A DNA stretch of 64,000 bases, from the NCBI GenBank assembly GCA_050289485.1, contig JBNKFV010000017.1, forward strand, positions 62,001 to 126,000, written 5' to 3'. The notes under the pieces are model-generated. The model made no database searches. It was not told the DNA's origin and saw only the letters and a list, made by a program, of their open reading frames with translations. Shown piece after piece: positions 16,470 through 25,809 of the stretch (positions are counted from its first letter, which is position 1; every line of letters begins with the position of its first letter). Position numbers and translations under genes: made by a program. The stretch comes from JBNKFV01 sp050289485. GTDB lineage: Bacteria > Pseudomonadota > Gammaproteobacteria > Pseudomonadales > Cellvibrionaceae.

Positions 16470-17000
16470 TTAGAGCGATTGTAATTGTCGAACAATCGGC
16501 CTGAGCGTGTTTTCCCAATCGTCTGCGCTAATAGCGCCAACATGGCGGTAACGAATGACACCCTTCTGGTCCACAATATAGGTTTCTGGGGCGCCGTAAA
16601 CACCAAGATCGATACCCAGTCGTCCGTCTTGATCAGCAAAGTTAATCACATAGGGATTACCCAAACGGGCGAGCCACCGCTGGGCTTCTTCATTGTCATC
16701 TTTGTAATTCAAACCATAAATAGGCACGCCTTCTTCGGCAATCGCTAAAAGCTCTTTATGCTCTGCTTTACATGTCACGCACCAGGTTGCCCACACATTC
16801 ACCAGGGATACTTTACCCAACAAGGCATCCTGAGTAACGGTAACGCCCTGCTGCTCCACACTTGGCAGCGAGAACGCCGGCATCTGCCGATCAATTAATG
16901 CCGATGGCATATGGGTTGGATCAAGAGACAGCCCTCGCCAAAAAAGCACTGCCAACACCAAAAAAACAAGCAATGGCAAAAAAAGTTTTAAACGTTTCAT
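16470..17000 (-). CDS. ccmG: CcmG (DsbE), thiol:disulfide oxidoreductase of cytochrome c maturation
   Basis: 176 residues. An N-terminal signal anchor (about 5-23, LFLPLLVFLVLAVLFWRGL) tethers a periplasmic thioredoxin fold. The redox site is WCVTC (Cys74, Cys77), and the cis-proline loop GAPETY and acidic EEGVPIYGLNYKD segment are typical of the family. CcmG keeps apocytochrome c or CcmH cysteines reduced for haem attachment. It is the last gene of the operon, 26 bp after ccmF. Confidence 0.94.
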   Translation of the reverse strand: MKRLKLFLPLLVFLVLAVLFWRGLSLDPTHMPSALIDRQMPAFSLPSVEQQGVTVTQDALLGKVSLVNVWATWCVTCKAEHKELLAIAEEGVPIYGLNYKDDNEEAQRWLARLGNPYVINFADQDGRLGIDLGVYGAPETYIVDQKGVIRYRHVGAISADDWENTLRPIVRQLQSL

Positions 17001-17026
17001 AGATAACGGAATTTACTCATGGTTAA

Positions 17027-19015
17027 TCAAGCATTACCCAATGCGGGCTCAGCGTTTTCAGTAGCCGAGGCGTCGGCCGATTTAGCAACTTTCAATCGGT
17101 ACCGTTTATCCATCACGGCCAGCACACCCCCCATAGCCATCAAGGCAGCACCCAACCAAATCCAGCGCACAAATGGCTTATAGTGCAGCCGCACAGCCCA
17201 GGCGCCATTCTGTAACGGCTCACCCATCGCTACGTATAAATCTTTCATTAAGCCAGGATCAATTGATGCTTCCGTCATCATATTGCCCCCCGACAAATAA
17301 CGACGTTTTTCTGGCATTAACGTGCTGACAAGTTTGTCGCCTTTGTAAATATCGATAACGGCCCGGTCGGCAAGATAGTTTTGAGCTTGAACCTGGCTGA
17401 CACCTTGAAAATGGTAACTGTAACCACCCACGTCGAGTTTTTGCCCAGGCACCATTCGCACATCTTGCTGGTCACTATAAATGCTGGTCATACAGGCACC
17501 AATAACGGCAATCCCCATGCCGGTATGCGCCAACTGCATGCCGAGGTAACTGCGAGACAAGCGGCGTAAACCCACACCAAAACTCGATGCATTACGTGTC
17601 TTCTGCAAGAGATCCGCCAGCCCCGCCAGAATAATCCAGCTACCCAGCGCTACCGCTACCACGGCGCCTACATGGTACTTGGCATAAAACAATGGCACGA
17701 TCAAACCAATCACAATACTCAGTAGTGCTGGCCAACGTAAAATACGTGCCACCGTATCAGCTTTAGTTTTTTTCCAGTTGATATGCGCACCAATACCCAG
17801 CAACACACTCAGTATCGCCATCAATGGTACAAAGAAAAAATTAAAATACGGTGGGCCCACAGAAATTCGCCCTAAATTTAACGCGTCTGCCACCAGTGGA
17901 TAAAGCGTTCCCAACAATACGGTGGCCATAGATACCACCAACAACACATTATTAGCTAATAACATGGCCTCACGGGATAACCATGAAAACTTAACCGTGC
18001 TTTTTACCTCTGGGGCGCGTACAGCATACAAAAGCAGCGAGCTACCAATCACAGCCAGTAAGAAGCCAAGAATAAAGATGCCTCGCTCAGGGTCGTTGGC
18101 AAAGGCATGTACTGAGGTGAGAACGCCGGAACGAACCAGAAAGGTACCGAGTAAACTTAGCGAGAATGCAAATATCGCTAACAGAATGGTCCAGCTTTTG
18201 AAAACACCACGTTTCTCCGTCACTGCGAGGGAATGCACTAATGCAGTACCTACCAGCCACGGCATGAATGAAGCATTCTCTACCGGATCCCAAAACCACC
18301 AGCCACCCCAGCCAAGCTCGTAATAGGCCCACCAGCTGCCCAATGCAATACCTGCGGTTAAAAAGGCCCAGGCTATGTTTGTCCACGGCCGTGACCACTT
18401 CGCCCAGGCACTGTCCAAACGCCCCGACAAAAGCGCCGCAATGGCAAACGCAAAGGCCACCGAAAAGCCCACATACCCCATATACAGGACAGGTGGGTGA
18501 ACAATAAGGCCAAAGTCTTGTAGCAGCGGATTAAGGTCGCCACCCTCGGCGGGTGCATTCGGCAGCAAACGGTCGAACGGGTTCGACGTGAGCAGCATGA
18601 AGAGAAAAAAGCCAATGGCAATAAAACCCATCACGGACAACACACGAGCCAGCATCTCAAGCGGCAAATTGCGACTGAACACGCTAACGGCAAAGGTCCA
18701 ACCCGACAAAATCAGTGCCCACAGCAATAACGAACCTTCGTGCCCACCCCACACAGCACTGAATTTATAGCGCATTGGCAGCAAGCTGTTGGAATTACTA
18801 GCAACGTATTTGACCGAAAAGTCATCCTGAACAAAAGACCACGTCAAGGCGATAAAGGCAAGTAAGGTAAAGATAAACAGCCCGGCCGACAGAGAGCGAC
18901 AGCTTGCGGCCAGCACTGGCTGACGCCAGTAAACACCCAGCAGTGGCAGCACCGTAAGGGCGATAGCCAGCACCAGGCCGGTAATCAGCGCAAAATGGCC
19001 TAACTCAGGCACCAT
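17027..19015 (-). CDS. ccmF: CcmF, haem lyase subunit of cytochrome c maturation
   Basis: A 662-residue multi-spanning inner membrane protein of normal length. It has the tryptophan-rich haem-handling motif GWGGWWFWDPVENASFMPW, with SKVWGG-like VWGGHEGSLLLW earlier and many hydrophobic helices. CcmF, with CcmH, transfers haem from CcmE to apocytochrome c. Its start overlaps the end of ccmE by 11 bp, indicating translational coupling. Confidence 0.97.
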   Translation of the reverse strand: MVPELGHFALITGLVLAIALTVLPLLGVYWRQPVLAASCRSLSAGLFIFTLLAFIALTWSFVQDDFSVKYVASNSNSLLPMRYKFSAVWGGHEGSLLLWALILSGWTFAVSVFSRNLPLEMLARVLSVMGFIAIGFFLFMLLTSNPFDRLLPNAPAEGGDLNPLLQDFGLIVHPPVLYMGYVGFSVAFAFAIAALLSGRLDSAWAKWSRPWTNIAWAFLTAGIALGSWWAYYELGWGGWWFWDPVENASFMPWLVGTALVHSLAVTEKRGVFKSWTILLAIFAFSLSLLGTFLVRSGVLTSVHAFANDPERGIFILGFLLAVIGSSLLLYAVRAPEVKSTVKFSWLSREAMLLANNVLLVVSMATVLLGTLYPLVADALNLGRISVGPPYFNFFFVPLMAILSVLLGIGAHINWKKTKADTVARILRWPALLSIVIGLIVPLFYAKYHVGAVVAVALGSWIILAGLADLLQKTRNASSFGVGLRRLSRSYLGMQLAHTGMGIAVIGACMTSIYSDQQDVRMVPGQKLDVGGYSYHFQGVSQVQAQNYLADRAVIDIYKGDKLVSTLMPEKRRYLSGGNMMTEASIDPGLMKDLYVAMGEPLQNGAWAVRLHYKPFVRWIWLGAALMAMGGVLAVMDKRYRLKVAKSADASATENAEPALGNA

Positions 19016-19493
19016 AATTCATTACCCCACAGGTTTTTTGATGGTCGGCAGAATTCGCAGCATTCATGCCACCTTGCTGCGTCAGAGTTTCGGCTACTTC
19101 CGGAGGCATATACGTCTCATCGTGTTTGGCCAACACCTCGTCGGCCATAAAAATGCCGTCACCCGTAACCTTGCCATTAACCACAGCAGCCTCACCTTCG
19201 GCAAATAAGTCTGGCAATATACCGGTGTAATTCACTTCAACTTGGGCTACGCCATCGGTAATAAAAAAGGCAACTGCGAGGCTATCTTCTGCCCTCACCA
19301 CGCTACCGGGTAGCACACAACCACCTGCACGAATACGTTTATCGATGGGCGCTTCACCAGACACAATTTTTTGGGGTGGATAAAACAGGTTGATGTTTTC
19401 CCGCAAGGCAAATGCCAGCAGGCCAACGGCTAAACTGGCAAAACAGACAATAAAGACGACTAAAATCAGTCTCTGCTTTCTTTTTGGGTGCAT
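19005..19493 (-). CDS. ccmE: CcmE, periplasmic haem chaperone
   Basis: 162 residues. One N-terminal membrane helix (about 8-29) is followed by a beta-barrel domain. The covalent haem ligand His124 and neighbouring Tyr128 are seen in LAKHDETYMP. RAGGCVLPGSV at the barrel start carries a cysteine where many homologues have a hydrophobic residue; whether this matters is unknown. CcmE receives haem from CcmABCD and passes it to CcmF. Confidence 0.96.
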   Translation of the reverse strand: MHPKRKQRLILVVFIVCFASLAVGLLAFALRENINLFYPPQKIVSGEAPIDKRIRAGGCVLPGSVVRAEDSLAVAFFITDGVAQVEVNYTGILPDLFAEGEAAVVNGKVTGDGIFMADEVLAKHDETYMPPEVAETLTQQGGMNAANSADHQKTCGVMNYGA

Positions 19494-19514
19494 GTGATAA
19501 CTCTATTTTAAAGT

Positions 19515-19727
19515 TTAGGATTCTGTTGTCTTAGCTCGCGATTGAGCCTGTACCTGCTGCAAGCGCGCCTCGCGCAGCGCAGCATCACGCAATGCCTTTT
19601 TCTCAATAAATGGTTTTGCCACTAAAAAAACCATAGCAGCCAGCGTCAGCGCATAGCACGCCCACACGTAGGGGCCGTGCCCACCCATTTCCATAAACGC
19701 GCTGACAGAGTCAAATTGAAATTTCAT
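19515..19727 (-). CDS. ccmD: CcmD, small membrane subunit of haem export
   Basis: 70 residues. The family pattern FMEMGGHGPYVWACYALT leads into a single transmembrane helix, followed by a charged cytoplasmic tail rich in Arg, Glu and Gln. CcmD helps release holo-CcmE from CcmABC. It lies between ccmC and ccmE as usual. Confidence 0.93.
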   Translation of the reverse strand: MKFQFDSVSAFMEMGGHGPYVWACYALTLAAMVFLVAKPFIEKKALRDAALREARLQQVQAQSRAKTTES

Positions 19728-19778
19728 AGTTATAAACCTTTATACCCGCACCACGCTCAATACCCGCAATAGGCTCAA

Positions 19779-20519
19779 TCAACGCGCGATCAATAATTCT
19801 CTTACCCACGACGTTTTGCGCTCACGACGTAAAATTTCTATGCGCGTTTGTAGTATCAACGCCAACGCATAAAAACAATAGAAGCCAACGATCATCACCA
19901 TCAATGGGTACCACATAGATGGGTGGATAGTATTTGGCTCTGTCAGCTTGATGCTGGCTGGCTGATGCAAGGTGTACCACCAGTCGACAGACTTATAAAT
20001 GATGGGAATATTTACCGTACCCACCAGCGACAAAATAGCTGATACCTTGTTTGCCATATCCTGGTTGTGGAAAGCATTCTGCAAGGCAATAACCCCAAGA
20101 TACAAAAACAGCAAAATCAACATCGAGGTTATACGACCGTCCCACACCCACCAGGTTCCCCAGGTAGGCTTGCCCCAAACAGCCCCAGTGACCAAGCCAA
20201 TGAAAGTTAATACGGCACCAATAGGCGCAGCAGATTTCATGACCATATCGGCGAGTTTCATCTTCCAAATCAACCCTACTGCCCCAGCAATGGCCATTAA
20301 GTAGTAACCCGCCATCGCCAGCATGGAAGCCGGCACATGAATGTAAATAATGCGGTAGCTATTCCCCTGCTTCGACTCCGCCGGAGCAAAGCCCAGCCCC
20401 CAGGCCATACCCACAGCCAACAACAGAAAGGTCACTAATCCCAACCAGGGCAACCAACGCGAGGTTTTTTCATAAAACCAGCGCGGCGACCCCAAGCGAT
20501 GAAACCATTGCCAACCCAC
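19779..20519 (-). CDS. ccmC: CcmC, haem-delivery membrane protein
   Basis: 246 residues with six predicted membrane helices and the tryptophan-rich motif GTWWVWDGRITS. Conserved histidine segments (IIYIHVPASM) serve as haem ligands in the family. The start is GTG at 20519, with AGAGG five bases upstream. The overlapping ATG two bases upstream is out of frame. CcmC loads haem on CcmE. Confidence 0.95.
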   Translation of the reverse strand: MGWQWFHRLGSPRWFYEKTSRWLPWLGLVTFLLLAVGMAWGLGFAPAESKQGNSYRIIYIHVPASMLAMAGYYLMAIAGAVGLIWKMKLADMVMKSAAPIGAVLTFIGLVTGAVWGKPTWGTWWVWDGRITSMLILLFLYLGVIALQNAFHNQDMANKVSAILSLVGTVNIPIIYKSVDWWYTLHQPASIKLTEPNTIHPSMWYPLMVMIVGFYCFYALALILQTRIEILRRERKTSWVRELLIAR

Positions 20520-20586
20520 ATGTACCTCTCTATATGTATCTAGATCATTTTATTAGATGGCTTAATTCAGCATACAGGCAGTGCGG

Positions 20587-21327
20587 TTATCCGCCACTTG
20601 CACTGATTTTCAATGCCCCTGCTGCCGCAAACGGCGCCATTAACACAGCCAGTGCCAACATGGCCCCTAAAATACCCAGCTGCGCCTGATACGGTGTGTT
20701 TTCTACCGCGCTTTGTACCGAACTGGCGCCAAAAATCAATACTGGCAAATACAGCGGCATAACAATCAAAGACAGCAGCAAACCGCCCTTGCGGATAGAA
20801 ACCGTTAGTGCAGCACCGATGGAGCCTATCAGACTTAAACAACCTGTGCCCAACAATAACGACACCACAAGTACCCCATAACCTTCTGCGGGTAGCGACA
20901 GCATAACGCCCAGTAGCGGCGCAAACAGCGTTAGCGGCAGCCCGGTTACCAACCAATGGGCCAATACTTTGGTTAGTACCAGTAAGTAGAGCGGTTGCGG
21001 ACTCAGTAACAGCTGCTCAAACGTACCATCGTCGTAATCGCTGCGAAATAAGCCGTCTAGCGACAACAATGTGGCCAGCAATGCCACTACCCACAACATC
21101 CCGGGTGCCAGTTTGGCTAGCATTTCTGGCGCCGGTGAAATCCCCAGCGGCACCATCGTAATAACCATCAGAAAAAACACCAGTGGATTAGCCAACTCAC
21201 CACGGTGGCGATGGGCCAGTAGCAAATCGCGCCGTAATACAGCCCCCAGCGTAGCAAACAGACCCGGGGCCGAGATATTCGCATTTAGGCCTAAATCGGA
21301 CTTATTAACAGATTGAAAATCACTCAC
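20587..21327 (-). CDS. ccmB: CcmB, ABC-type permease of cytochrome c maturation
   Basis: 246 residues, slightly longer at the N-terminus than usual. It has six hydrophobic segments and the family motif RRDLLLAHRHRGELANPLVFF near residue 33. The start GTG overlaps the ccmA stop (GTGA, 4 bp), showing tight coupling to the ATPase. Confidence 0.95.
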   Translation of the reverse strand: MSDFQSVNKSDLGLNANISAPGLFATLGAVLRRDLLLAHRHRGELANPLVFFLMVITMVPLGISPAPEMLAKLAPGMLWVVALLATLLSLDGLFRSDYDDGTFEQLLLSPQPLYLLVLTKVLAHWLVTGLPLTLFAPLLGVMLSLPAEGYGVLVVSLLLGTGCLSLIGSIGAALTVSIRKGGLLLSLIVMPLYLPVLIFGASSVQSAVENTPYQAQLGILGAMLALAVLMAPFAAAGALKISASGG

Positions 21328-22022
21328 AACAACACCTCTTCTGGCCCTGTTGCCTGGTAATCTGCCAAATCCAAACGCTGAACATTGGGTAACTCAGTCG
21401 TCTGGTGAGTGGTAAAAATAACTGCCCCCCCGCGTTGAGCATGAGCCAGTATTTTCGCCTCAAGCCGTGCCACCCCCTGCTTGTCGATCGCGGTAAAAGG
21501 CTCATCAAGTACCCAGAGAGCAGCCCGACTGAAATGCATTCGCGCAAGCGACACCCGCCGCTGCTGGCCTGCTGACATCTGGTAACAAGGGAAGTCTTCA
21601 TAACCCGCCAGGCCAACATCGGCCAGCGCCGCTAATACGGTGTTAGGTTGTTGTTCGCCGCCACCGACGCAATTTGCCAGACTATGCAGCCATATCAGGT
21701 TTTCTCTGGCGGTAAGCGCCTTTTTAATGCCTGGCAAGTGGCCGATATAGAGCAAATTACTGAGAAAATCTTCACGAACATGAGCAACAGGTTGGCCACA
21801 CCAGCGTATATCGCCCTGCGTCACTGCCGCCATACCGGTAATCAGGCGCAGTAGAGAGGTTTTGCCACTGCCATTAGGACCTGCAATCTGCCAAATATCG
21901 CCAGAGTGAATGACAGCGTTAAGTTGGCTGAAAAGAAGGCGGTCGTCGCGCTCGCAGGCTACATTTTCAAGTTCTAATAAGGGTTCCGGCAAAAGACGAC
22001 TCCACACATGCGTTACACTCAA
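21324..22022 (-). CDS. ccmA: CcmA, ATPase of cytochrome c maturation
   Basis: 232 residues. Walker A is GPNGSGKTSLLRL, the signature is QMSAGQQRRVSLAR and Walker B is LWVLDEPFTAID. Family role: powers release of haem-loaded CcmE with CcmB. It is the first gene of the ccm operon and diverges from the FliK-like gene (130-bp gap). Confidence 0.96.
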   Translation of the reverse strand: MSVTHVWSRLLPEPLLELENVACERDDRLLFSQLNAVIHSGDIWQIAGPNGSGKTSLLRLITGMAAVTQGDIRWCGQPVAHVREDFLSNLLYIGHLPGIKKALTARENLIWLHSLANCVGGGEQQPNTVLAALADVGLAGYEDFPCYQMSAGQQRRVSLARMHFSRAALWVLDEPFTAIDKQGVARLEAKILAHAQRGGAVIFTTHQTTELPNVQRLDLADYQATGPEEVLL

Positions 22023-22152
22023 ACAGAGATAAATTGGTCACCAAGCAATTTAGGGCGTAGATTATAACCACATGTTCAGTAATATACTTAGGGACTGTAA
22101 GACCAAATGTGCTTTTATTTGGAAGTGATATTGCGCGCGGGGCCCGCCGGCC

Positions 22153-23880
22153 ATGAATAATACCCTGCCGCCTCAACTGAGCAGCCACAATGGCGGGGCT
22201 GCCACCCCCCAAAACAACCTCGACAGCAACCTGATCAACAGCCTTGATCAGCAACGGCAAGCGCGCATTCAGGCCATCCAAACCCTTACCCAAATCAAAG
22301 TGGGAGAAACGGTCGCTGCCGTGGTAGATAGTATCAGTCAACAACCCACCAGCACCAAAGCCGCCGAAACCAACCCGCAACAGCTTTCACCGGGGCAACA
22401 GCAACTATTGGCCGCCATCCAAAAGCAAGTGGCCGGTACCAATCAACCAGCAACCGTAAATACCCCTCTCATTAATCAGGTAAATTTGCGCATTAACCAG
22501 CAAACGGTAACCGTTGCCACGCCACTACCCCTAAAGGTTGGGCAGCCGGTGAATGTAACACTCACCCAAGCTGGCGACCTAAAACTGCTAACTACACCCA
22601 GCCAACGAGTGCCAACTGGGGCAAATGCCAAGGTTCAGGCTGAACTCACCCAAGCCTTGCGTGAAAACCTGCCTAACCAACGCCCCGTTAGCGAGCTGCT
22701 GCAACACGTAAGCAATATCGTTAGTAAACCGGCATTGAATCAAGCCCTACTCAGCAAACCCTTACGTGAAGCACTAAGCCAATTGCTACAGCAACCACTG
22801 GATGCCAGTAACCCTAAGCCTGAGCGGCTGCGTGAGGCATTGATCAACAGCGGAAATTATCTTGAAAACCGCTTGCTACAACCAAAGGCCTATCCCGACA
22901 CCAACGTGCAACAAGATCTGAAAGGCCAACTGCTGCAGCTAAAACAGTACCTGGAAACAACGCCATCAACCTCACAAACACCCACTCAACAAGCACCAAC
23001 CCCGGCAGTAGGACAAACCCCAACAGTGGGCGCTACGGTAGGTACAACAGCAGGCGTAACGACGGCCACAACAGCACAAACCACTGGTAAGCTGACAACC
23101 CCTAACGTATACAGCGCCAATGGCCACCTGCAAGCACGCGGCGATGTTGCCAGCAAAACAGCCGAGGCCCCGCTTAATCAGGAGCGAATGACACCCGAAC
23201 AAGCTGGCCGTTTAGCCGCGGAGAGCACGCCATTACCCACTGGCAGCAAACCTGCAACAGAATCAGCAGCTAATCCGCTGCTAGCAACCACACTGCCTAA
23301 TTTCACCAGCGCCATGCTGGGGCTGTTTAACAGCAGCGCCGGACGCGCCGGAGATTTTGACCTTAAACAGTTGCGTACCCAACTTACCGTACTGCTGCAC
23401 CGGCAACTACTGCAAACTCTGGCCGGCATTACCAGTCATCAGGCCAACTCACTGTTGCAGAAACAAGCGTCAACCGAAACTGGGGGTACGCTGTACCATT
23501 GGAATATCGAGCTGCCCATCAAAATGGGGGAACATTTGGTGCCCATGCACATCAGCGTGGAAGAAAAGCCAGAGTATGACGATAACCCTGGCACCAACAA
23601 AAAAGCGGAAAAAGCTCGCCGCTGGGAGGTTCGTATGTCGTTCGAGCTGCCGGACGACGGCAACTTGCATGCTCACATACGCGTTGTTAATGACACCGTT
23701 AATGCCTCACTGTGGGCTGAGCAGCCGCAATTACTGGAAAAAGCCAAGCAACAATTGCAAACCCTGCAACAACGAATGCAAAAGAGCGGTGTCACTGTCG
23801 AGAAAATCGAGTGTTTAGCTGGCAGCCCACCCACCCAGGCAAACAGCCTAGGCTATGCCCTGGTCGACATCAAAACCTGA
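22153..23880 (+). CDS. FliK-like flagellar hook-length control family protein
   Basis: 575 residues. A long Gln/Thr/Pro/Ala-rich low-complexity N-terminal and middle region (about 1-385) includes a tract around 280-320 rich in Thr, Gln and Gly. A folded C-terminal FliK-like domain follows (about 440-560: YHWNIELPIKMGEHLVPMHISVEE, WEVRMSFELPDDGNLHAHIRVV). This is the layout of hook-length rulers. Many gammaproteobacteria keep this gene next to ccmA with a short FlhB-like gene after it, as here, outside the main flagellar cluster. The start lacks a clear ribosome site. It may be an alternative FliK rather than the main one. Confidence 0.8.
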   Translation: MNNTLPPQLSSHNGGAATPQNNLDSNLINSLDQQRQARIQAIQTLTQIKVGETVAAVVDSISQQPTSTKAAETNPQQLSPGQQQLLAAIQKQVAGTNQPATVNTPLINQVNLRINQQTVTVATPLPLKVGQPVNVTLTQAGDLKLLTTPSQRVPTGANAKVQAELTQALRENLPNQRPVSELLQHVSNIVSKPALNQALLSKPLREALSQLLQQPLDASNPKPERLREALINSGNYLENRLLQPKAYPDTNVQQDLKGQLLQLKQYLETTPSTSQTPTQQAPTPAVGQTPTVGATVGTTAGVTTATTAQTTGKLTTPNVYSANGHLQARGDVASKTAEAPLNQERMTPEQAGRLAAESTPLPTGSKPATESAANPLLATTLPNFTSAMLGLFNSSAGRAGDFDLKQLRTQLTVLLHRQLLQTLAGITSHQANSLLQKQASTETGGTLYHWNIELPIKMGEHLVPMHISVEEKPEYDDNPGTNKKAEKARRWEVRMSFELPDDGNLHAHIRVVNDTVNASLWAEQPQLLEKAKQQLQTLQQRMQKSGVTVEKIECLAGSPPTQANSLGYALVDIKT

Positions 23881-23899
23881 CAACACCAGAAGAACCCGC

Positions 23900-24193
23900 A
23901 TGGATACCCCAGTATTTGATCAAGACGCCCTACGTAAAGCCGTTGCCCTATATTATGACGGCGCCAATGCACCCACTGTCACAGCAAAGGGTATTGGCGA
24001 TGATGCACAAGCGATTATCGATGTGGCCAACGCCCACAATGTACCCTTATGCGACAATCCGGCACTGATCGAGCTGCTGATACAGATGGAACTTGGCGAT
24101 GCCATTCCTGAAGCGCTTTATGTAGCCGTCGCCCACATCATCGCCTTTGCCTACCAGTTGCAGGGAAAAACACCTGATGACCTGCCTCCTTAG
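23900..24193 (+). CDS. FlhB C-terminal-domain-like protein (FhlB type)
   Basis: 97 residues resembling only the cytoplasmic tail of the type III export switch protein FlhB: ALYYDGANAPTVTAKGIGDDAQAIIDVANAHNVPLCDNPALIELL. The membrane part and the NPTH autocleavage motif are absent. Its gene starts 19 bases after the FliK-like gene, probably as one operon. In Salmonella FlhB and FliK interact to switch export substrates; a FliK-like and FlhB-tail pair suggests a related function, by inference. Confidence 0.8.
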   Translation: MDTPVFDQDALRKAVALYYDGANAPTVTAKGIGDDAQAIIDVANAHNVPLCDNPALIELLIQMELGDAIPEALYVAVAHIIAFAYQLQGKTPDDLPP

Positions 24194-24231
24194 CGCAAAC
24201 TTTGCATAATTGTAGGAATTAAATGCGCTGG

Positions 24232-24249
24232 ACGACGTCTAGACGTCGT
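24232..24249. promoter_or_regulatory. 18-bp perfect palindrome upstream of the sulfurtransferase gene
   Basis: ACGACGTCTAGACGTCGT is a perfect two-fold symmetric sequence without a loop, 38 bases before the sseA start. It could be an operator for a dimeric repressor or a chance palindrome. There is no T run to make it a terminator. Confidence 0.4.
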
Positions 24250-24287
24250 GACACATTATTCAATAATTCGTTATACGGATTGACGCT

Positions 24288-25127
24288 ATGACACAACCGC
24301 TGATTACGGTGCAGGCACTGGCTGCTTGCAAACCCGGCTCAGTCATTATCTTTGACTGCCGGTTCAATCTGCAGGACCCCAAGGCGGGTCGACGCAACTA
24401 TATGGAAGACCATATTCCCGGGGCATTTTATCTCGACCTGAACGAACACCTCTCCAGCCCCATTAAGCCCCGGGGTGGCCGCCACCCACTACCCGACATC
24501 ACCAAGCTAGAGCAAACACTCTGCGACGCAGGAGTTACCGCGGTATCGCATATTGTAGTGTACGACGACCAACGGTTTGCTTTTGCCGCCCGGGCCTGGT
24601 GGTTGTTGAACTACGTAGGGCTTACCAATGTACAGATTCTTGACGGCGGTTATTCTGGTTGGCGCGCAGCTGGGGAGCCTACCGACCGGCGCATGCCCAG
24701 CTTGCAAAATAGCCACTTTGTCGCCACTGAACACCGCCACCGGGTGTGCGACCAGAAATTTGTTAAGCAGATTATTGGCGACAAACACTACACCTTGATA
24801 GATGCCCGCGAAGCGCGACGCTACCAAGGTATTGAAGAACCTATCGACCCGGTAGCGGGCCATATCCCCGGCGCCGTCAACTTTCCCTGGCAGGATGTCA
24901 CTAATGAGGAAGGCTTCGCCAAATCGGAGCTACAACAGGCAAGCCGCTGGAACCATCTGCCAAAAGGCACTAGGCCGGTTGTGTATTGTGGCTCTGGCGT
25001 TACCGCCTGTGTCGACATTCTGTCACTGGTCCTAAGCCAGCGTTACACACTGGACGACATCTGCCTGTATGCCGGTAGCTGGAGTGATTGGTGCAGCTAT
25101 GGTAATGCCGTGCAAGCCACTCACTGA
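24288..25127 (+). CDS. sseA: Two-domain rhodanese, 3-mercaptopyruvate sulfurtransferase-like
   Basis: 279 residues, two rhodanese folds. The second holds the active loop VVYCGSGVTAC with Cys234; CGSGVTA is the mercaptopyruvate-type loop (thiosulfate-type enzymes carry CRxG instead). The inter-domain motif GHIPGAVNFPW and the first-domain DHIPGAFYLDL are intact. It moves sulfur from mercaptopyruvate to a thiol acceptor in the cytoplasm. It stands alone. Confidence 0.87.
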   Translation: MTQPLITVQALAACKPGSVIIFDCRFNLQDPKAGRRNYMEDHIPGAFYLDLNEHLSSPIKPRGGRHPLPDITKLEQTLCDAGVTAVSHIVVYDDQRFAFAARAWWLLNYVGLTNVQILDGGYSGWRAAGEPTDRRMPSLQNSHFVATEHRHRVCDQKFVKQIIGDKHYTLIDAREARRYQGIEEPIDPVAGHIPGAVNFPWQDVTNEEGFAKSELQQASRWNHLPKGTRPVVYCGSGVTACVDILSLVLSQRYTLDDICLYAGSWSDWCSYGNAVQATH

Positions 25128-25164
25128 AGGCCGCTAGCGTCACCTGCCAGGCACCCAGGCATGG

Positions 25165-25809
25165 CTAGCAGGCAAAGTGCGGCCTGCCGCCCTGTTCGGC
25201 ACTGACGAGACCGCAATAACCGCCGGGATTCTTATGCAAATACTGCTGATGGTAGTCTTCAGCGTAATAAAAAGGCTGCCAGGGGCCGATTTCAGTACAA
25301 ATGGCCCCTAAGCCGTCGGCAGAAAGCATTTGCTGATATTCTTGCCGGGTTTGCTCTGCCAGCGGCAAGTCATCCTTATGAAGATATAATGCCGAGCGAT
25401 ACTGCGTACCCATGTCGTTACCCTGCCCCATCTCCTGCGTGGGGTCATGAGCTTCCCAGAATACGTGTAATAACTCTCGCAGCGATACCTGTTGCGGATC
25501 ATAGGCCACCCATACCGCTTCGGTATGCCCGGTAAGGCCAGAGCACACTTCTTCGTAGGTGGGATTAGGCGTATAGCCGCCGGCGTAGCCTACGGCCGTA
25601 GAATAAACACCCGGTATTTTCCAAAAACGTCGCTCAGCCCCCCAAAAACACCCCATACCGAGCACCAACTCACGTAAATGGCGGTTGCTGCCTAATGTCA
25701 TGGGGGTGCCCAGCACCGCGTGACTTGCAGCTACAGGCATCGCCGTGCTGCGCCCCGGCAAGGCATTTTCTTTGGCAACCATTTCTGGTTTGGGGCGAAA
25801 AAATCTCAT
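25165..25809 (-). CDS. msrA: Peptide methionine sulfoxide reductase MsrA
   Basis: 214 residues with the catalytic GMGCFWGAER (Cys54) and resolving cysteines near the C-terminus (GGYCG and the final FAC). The N-terminal extension with ALPGRSTAMPV is that of E. coli-type MsrA. A GGGAGG ribosome site fixes the start at 25809. It reduces S-epimers of oxidised methionine. It diverges from ppx. Confidence 0.96.
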   Translation of the reverse strand: MRFFRPKPEMVAKENALPGRSTAMPVAASHAVLGTPMTLGSNRHLRELVLGMGCFWGAERRFWKIPGVYSTAVGYAGGYTPNPTYEEVCSGLTGHTEAVWVAYDPQQVSLRELLHVFWEAHDPTQEMGQGNDMGTQYRSALYLHKDDLPLAEQTRQEYQQMLSADGLGAICTEIGPWQPFYYAEDYHQQYLHKNPGGYCGLVSAEQGGRPHFAC

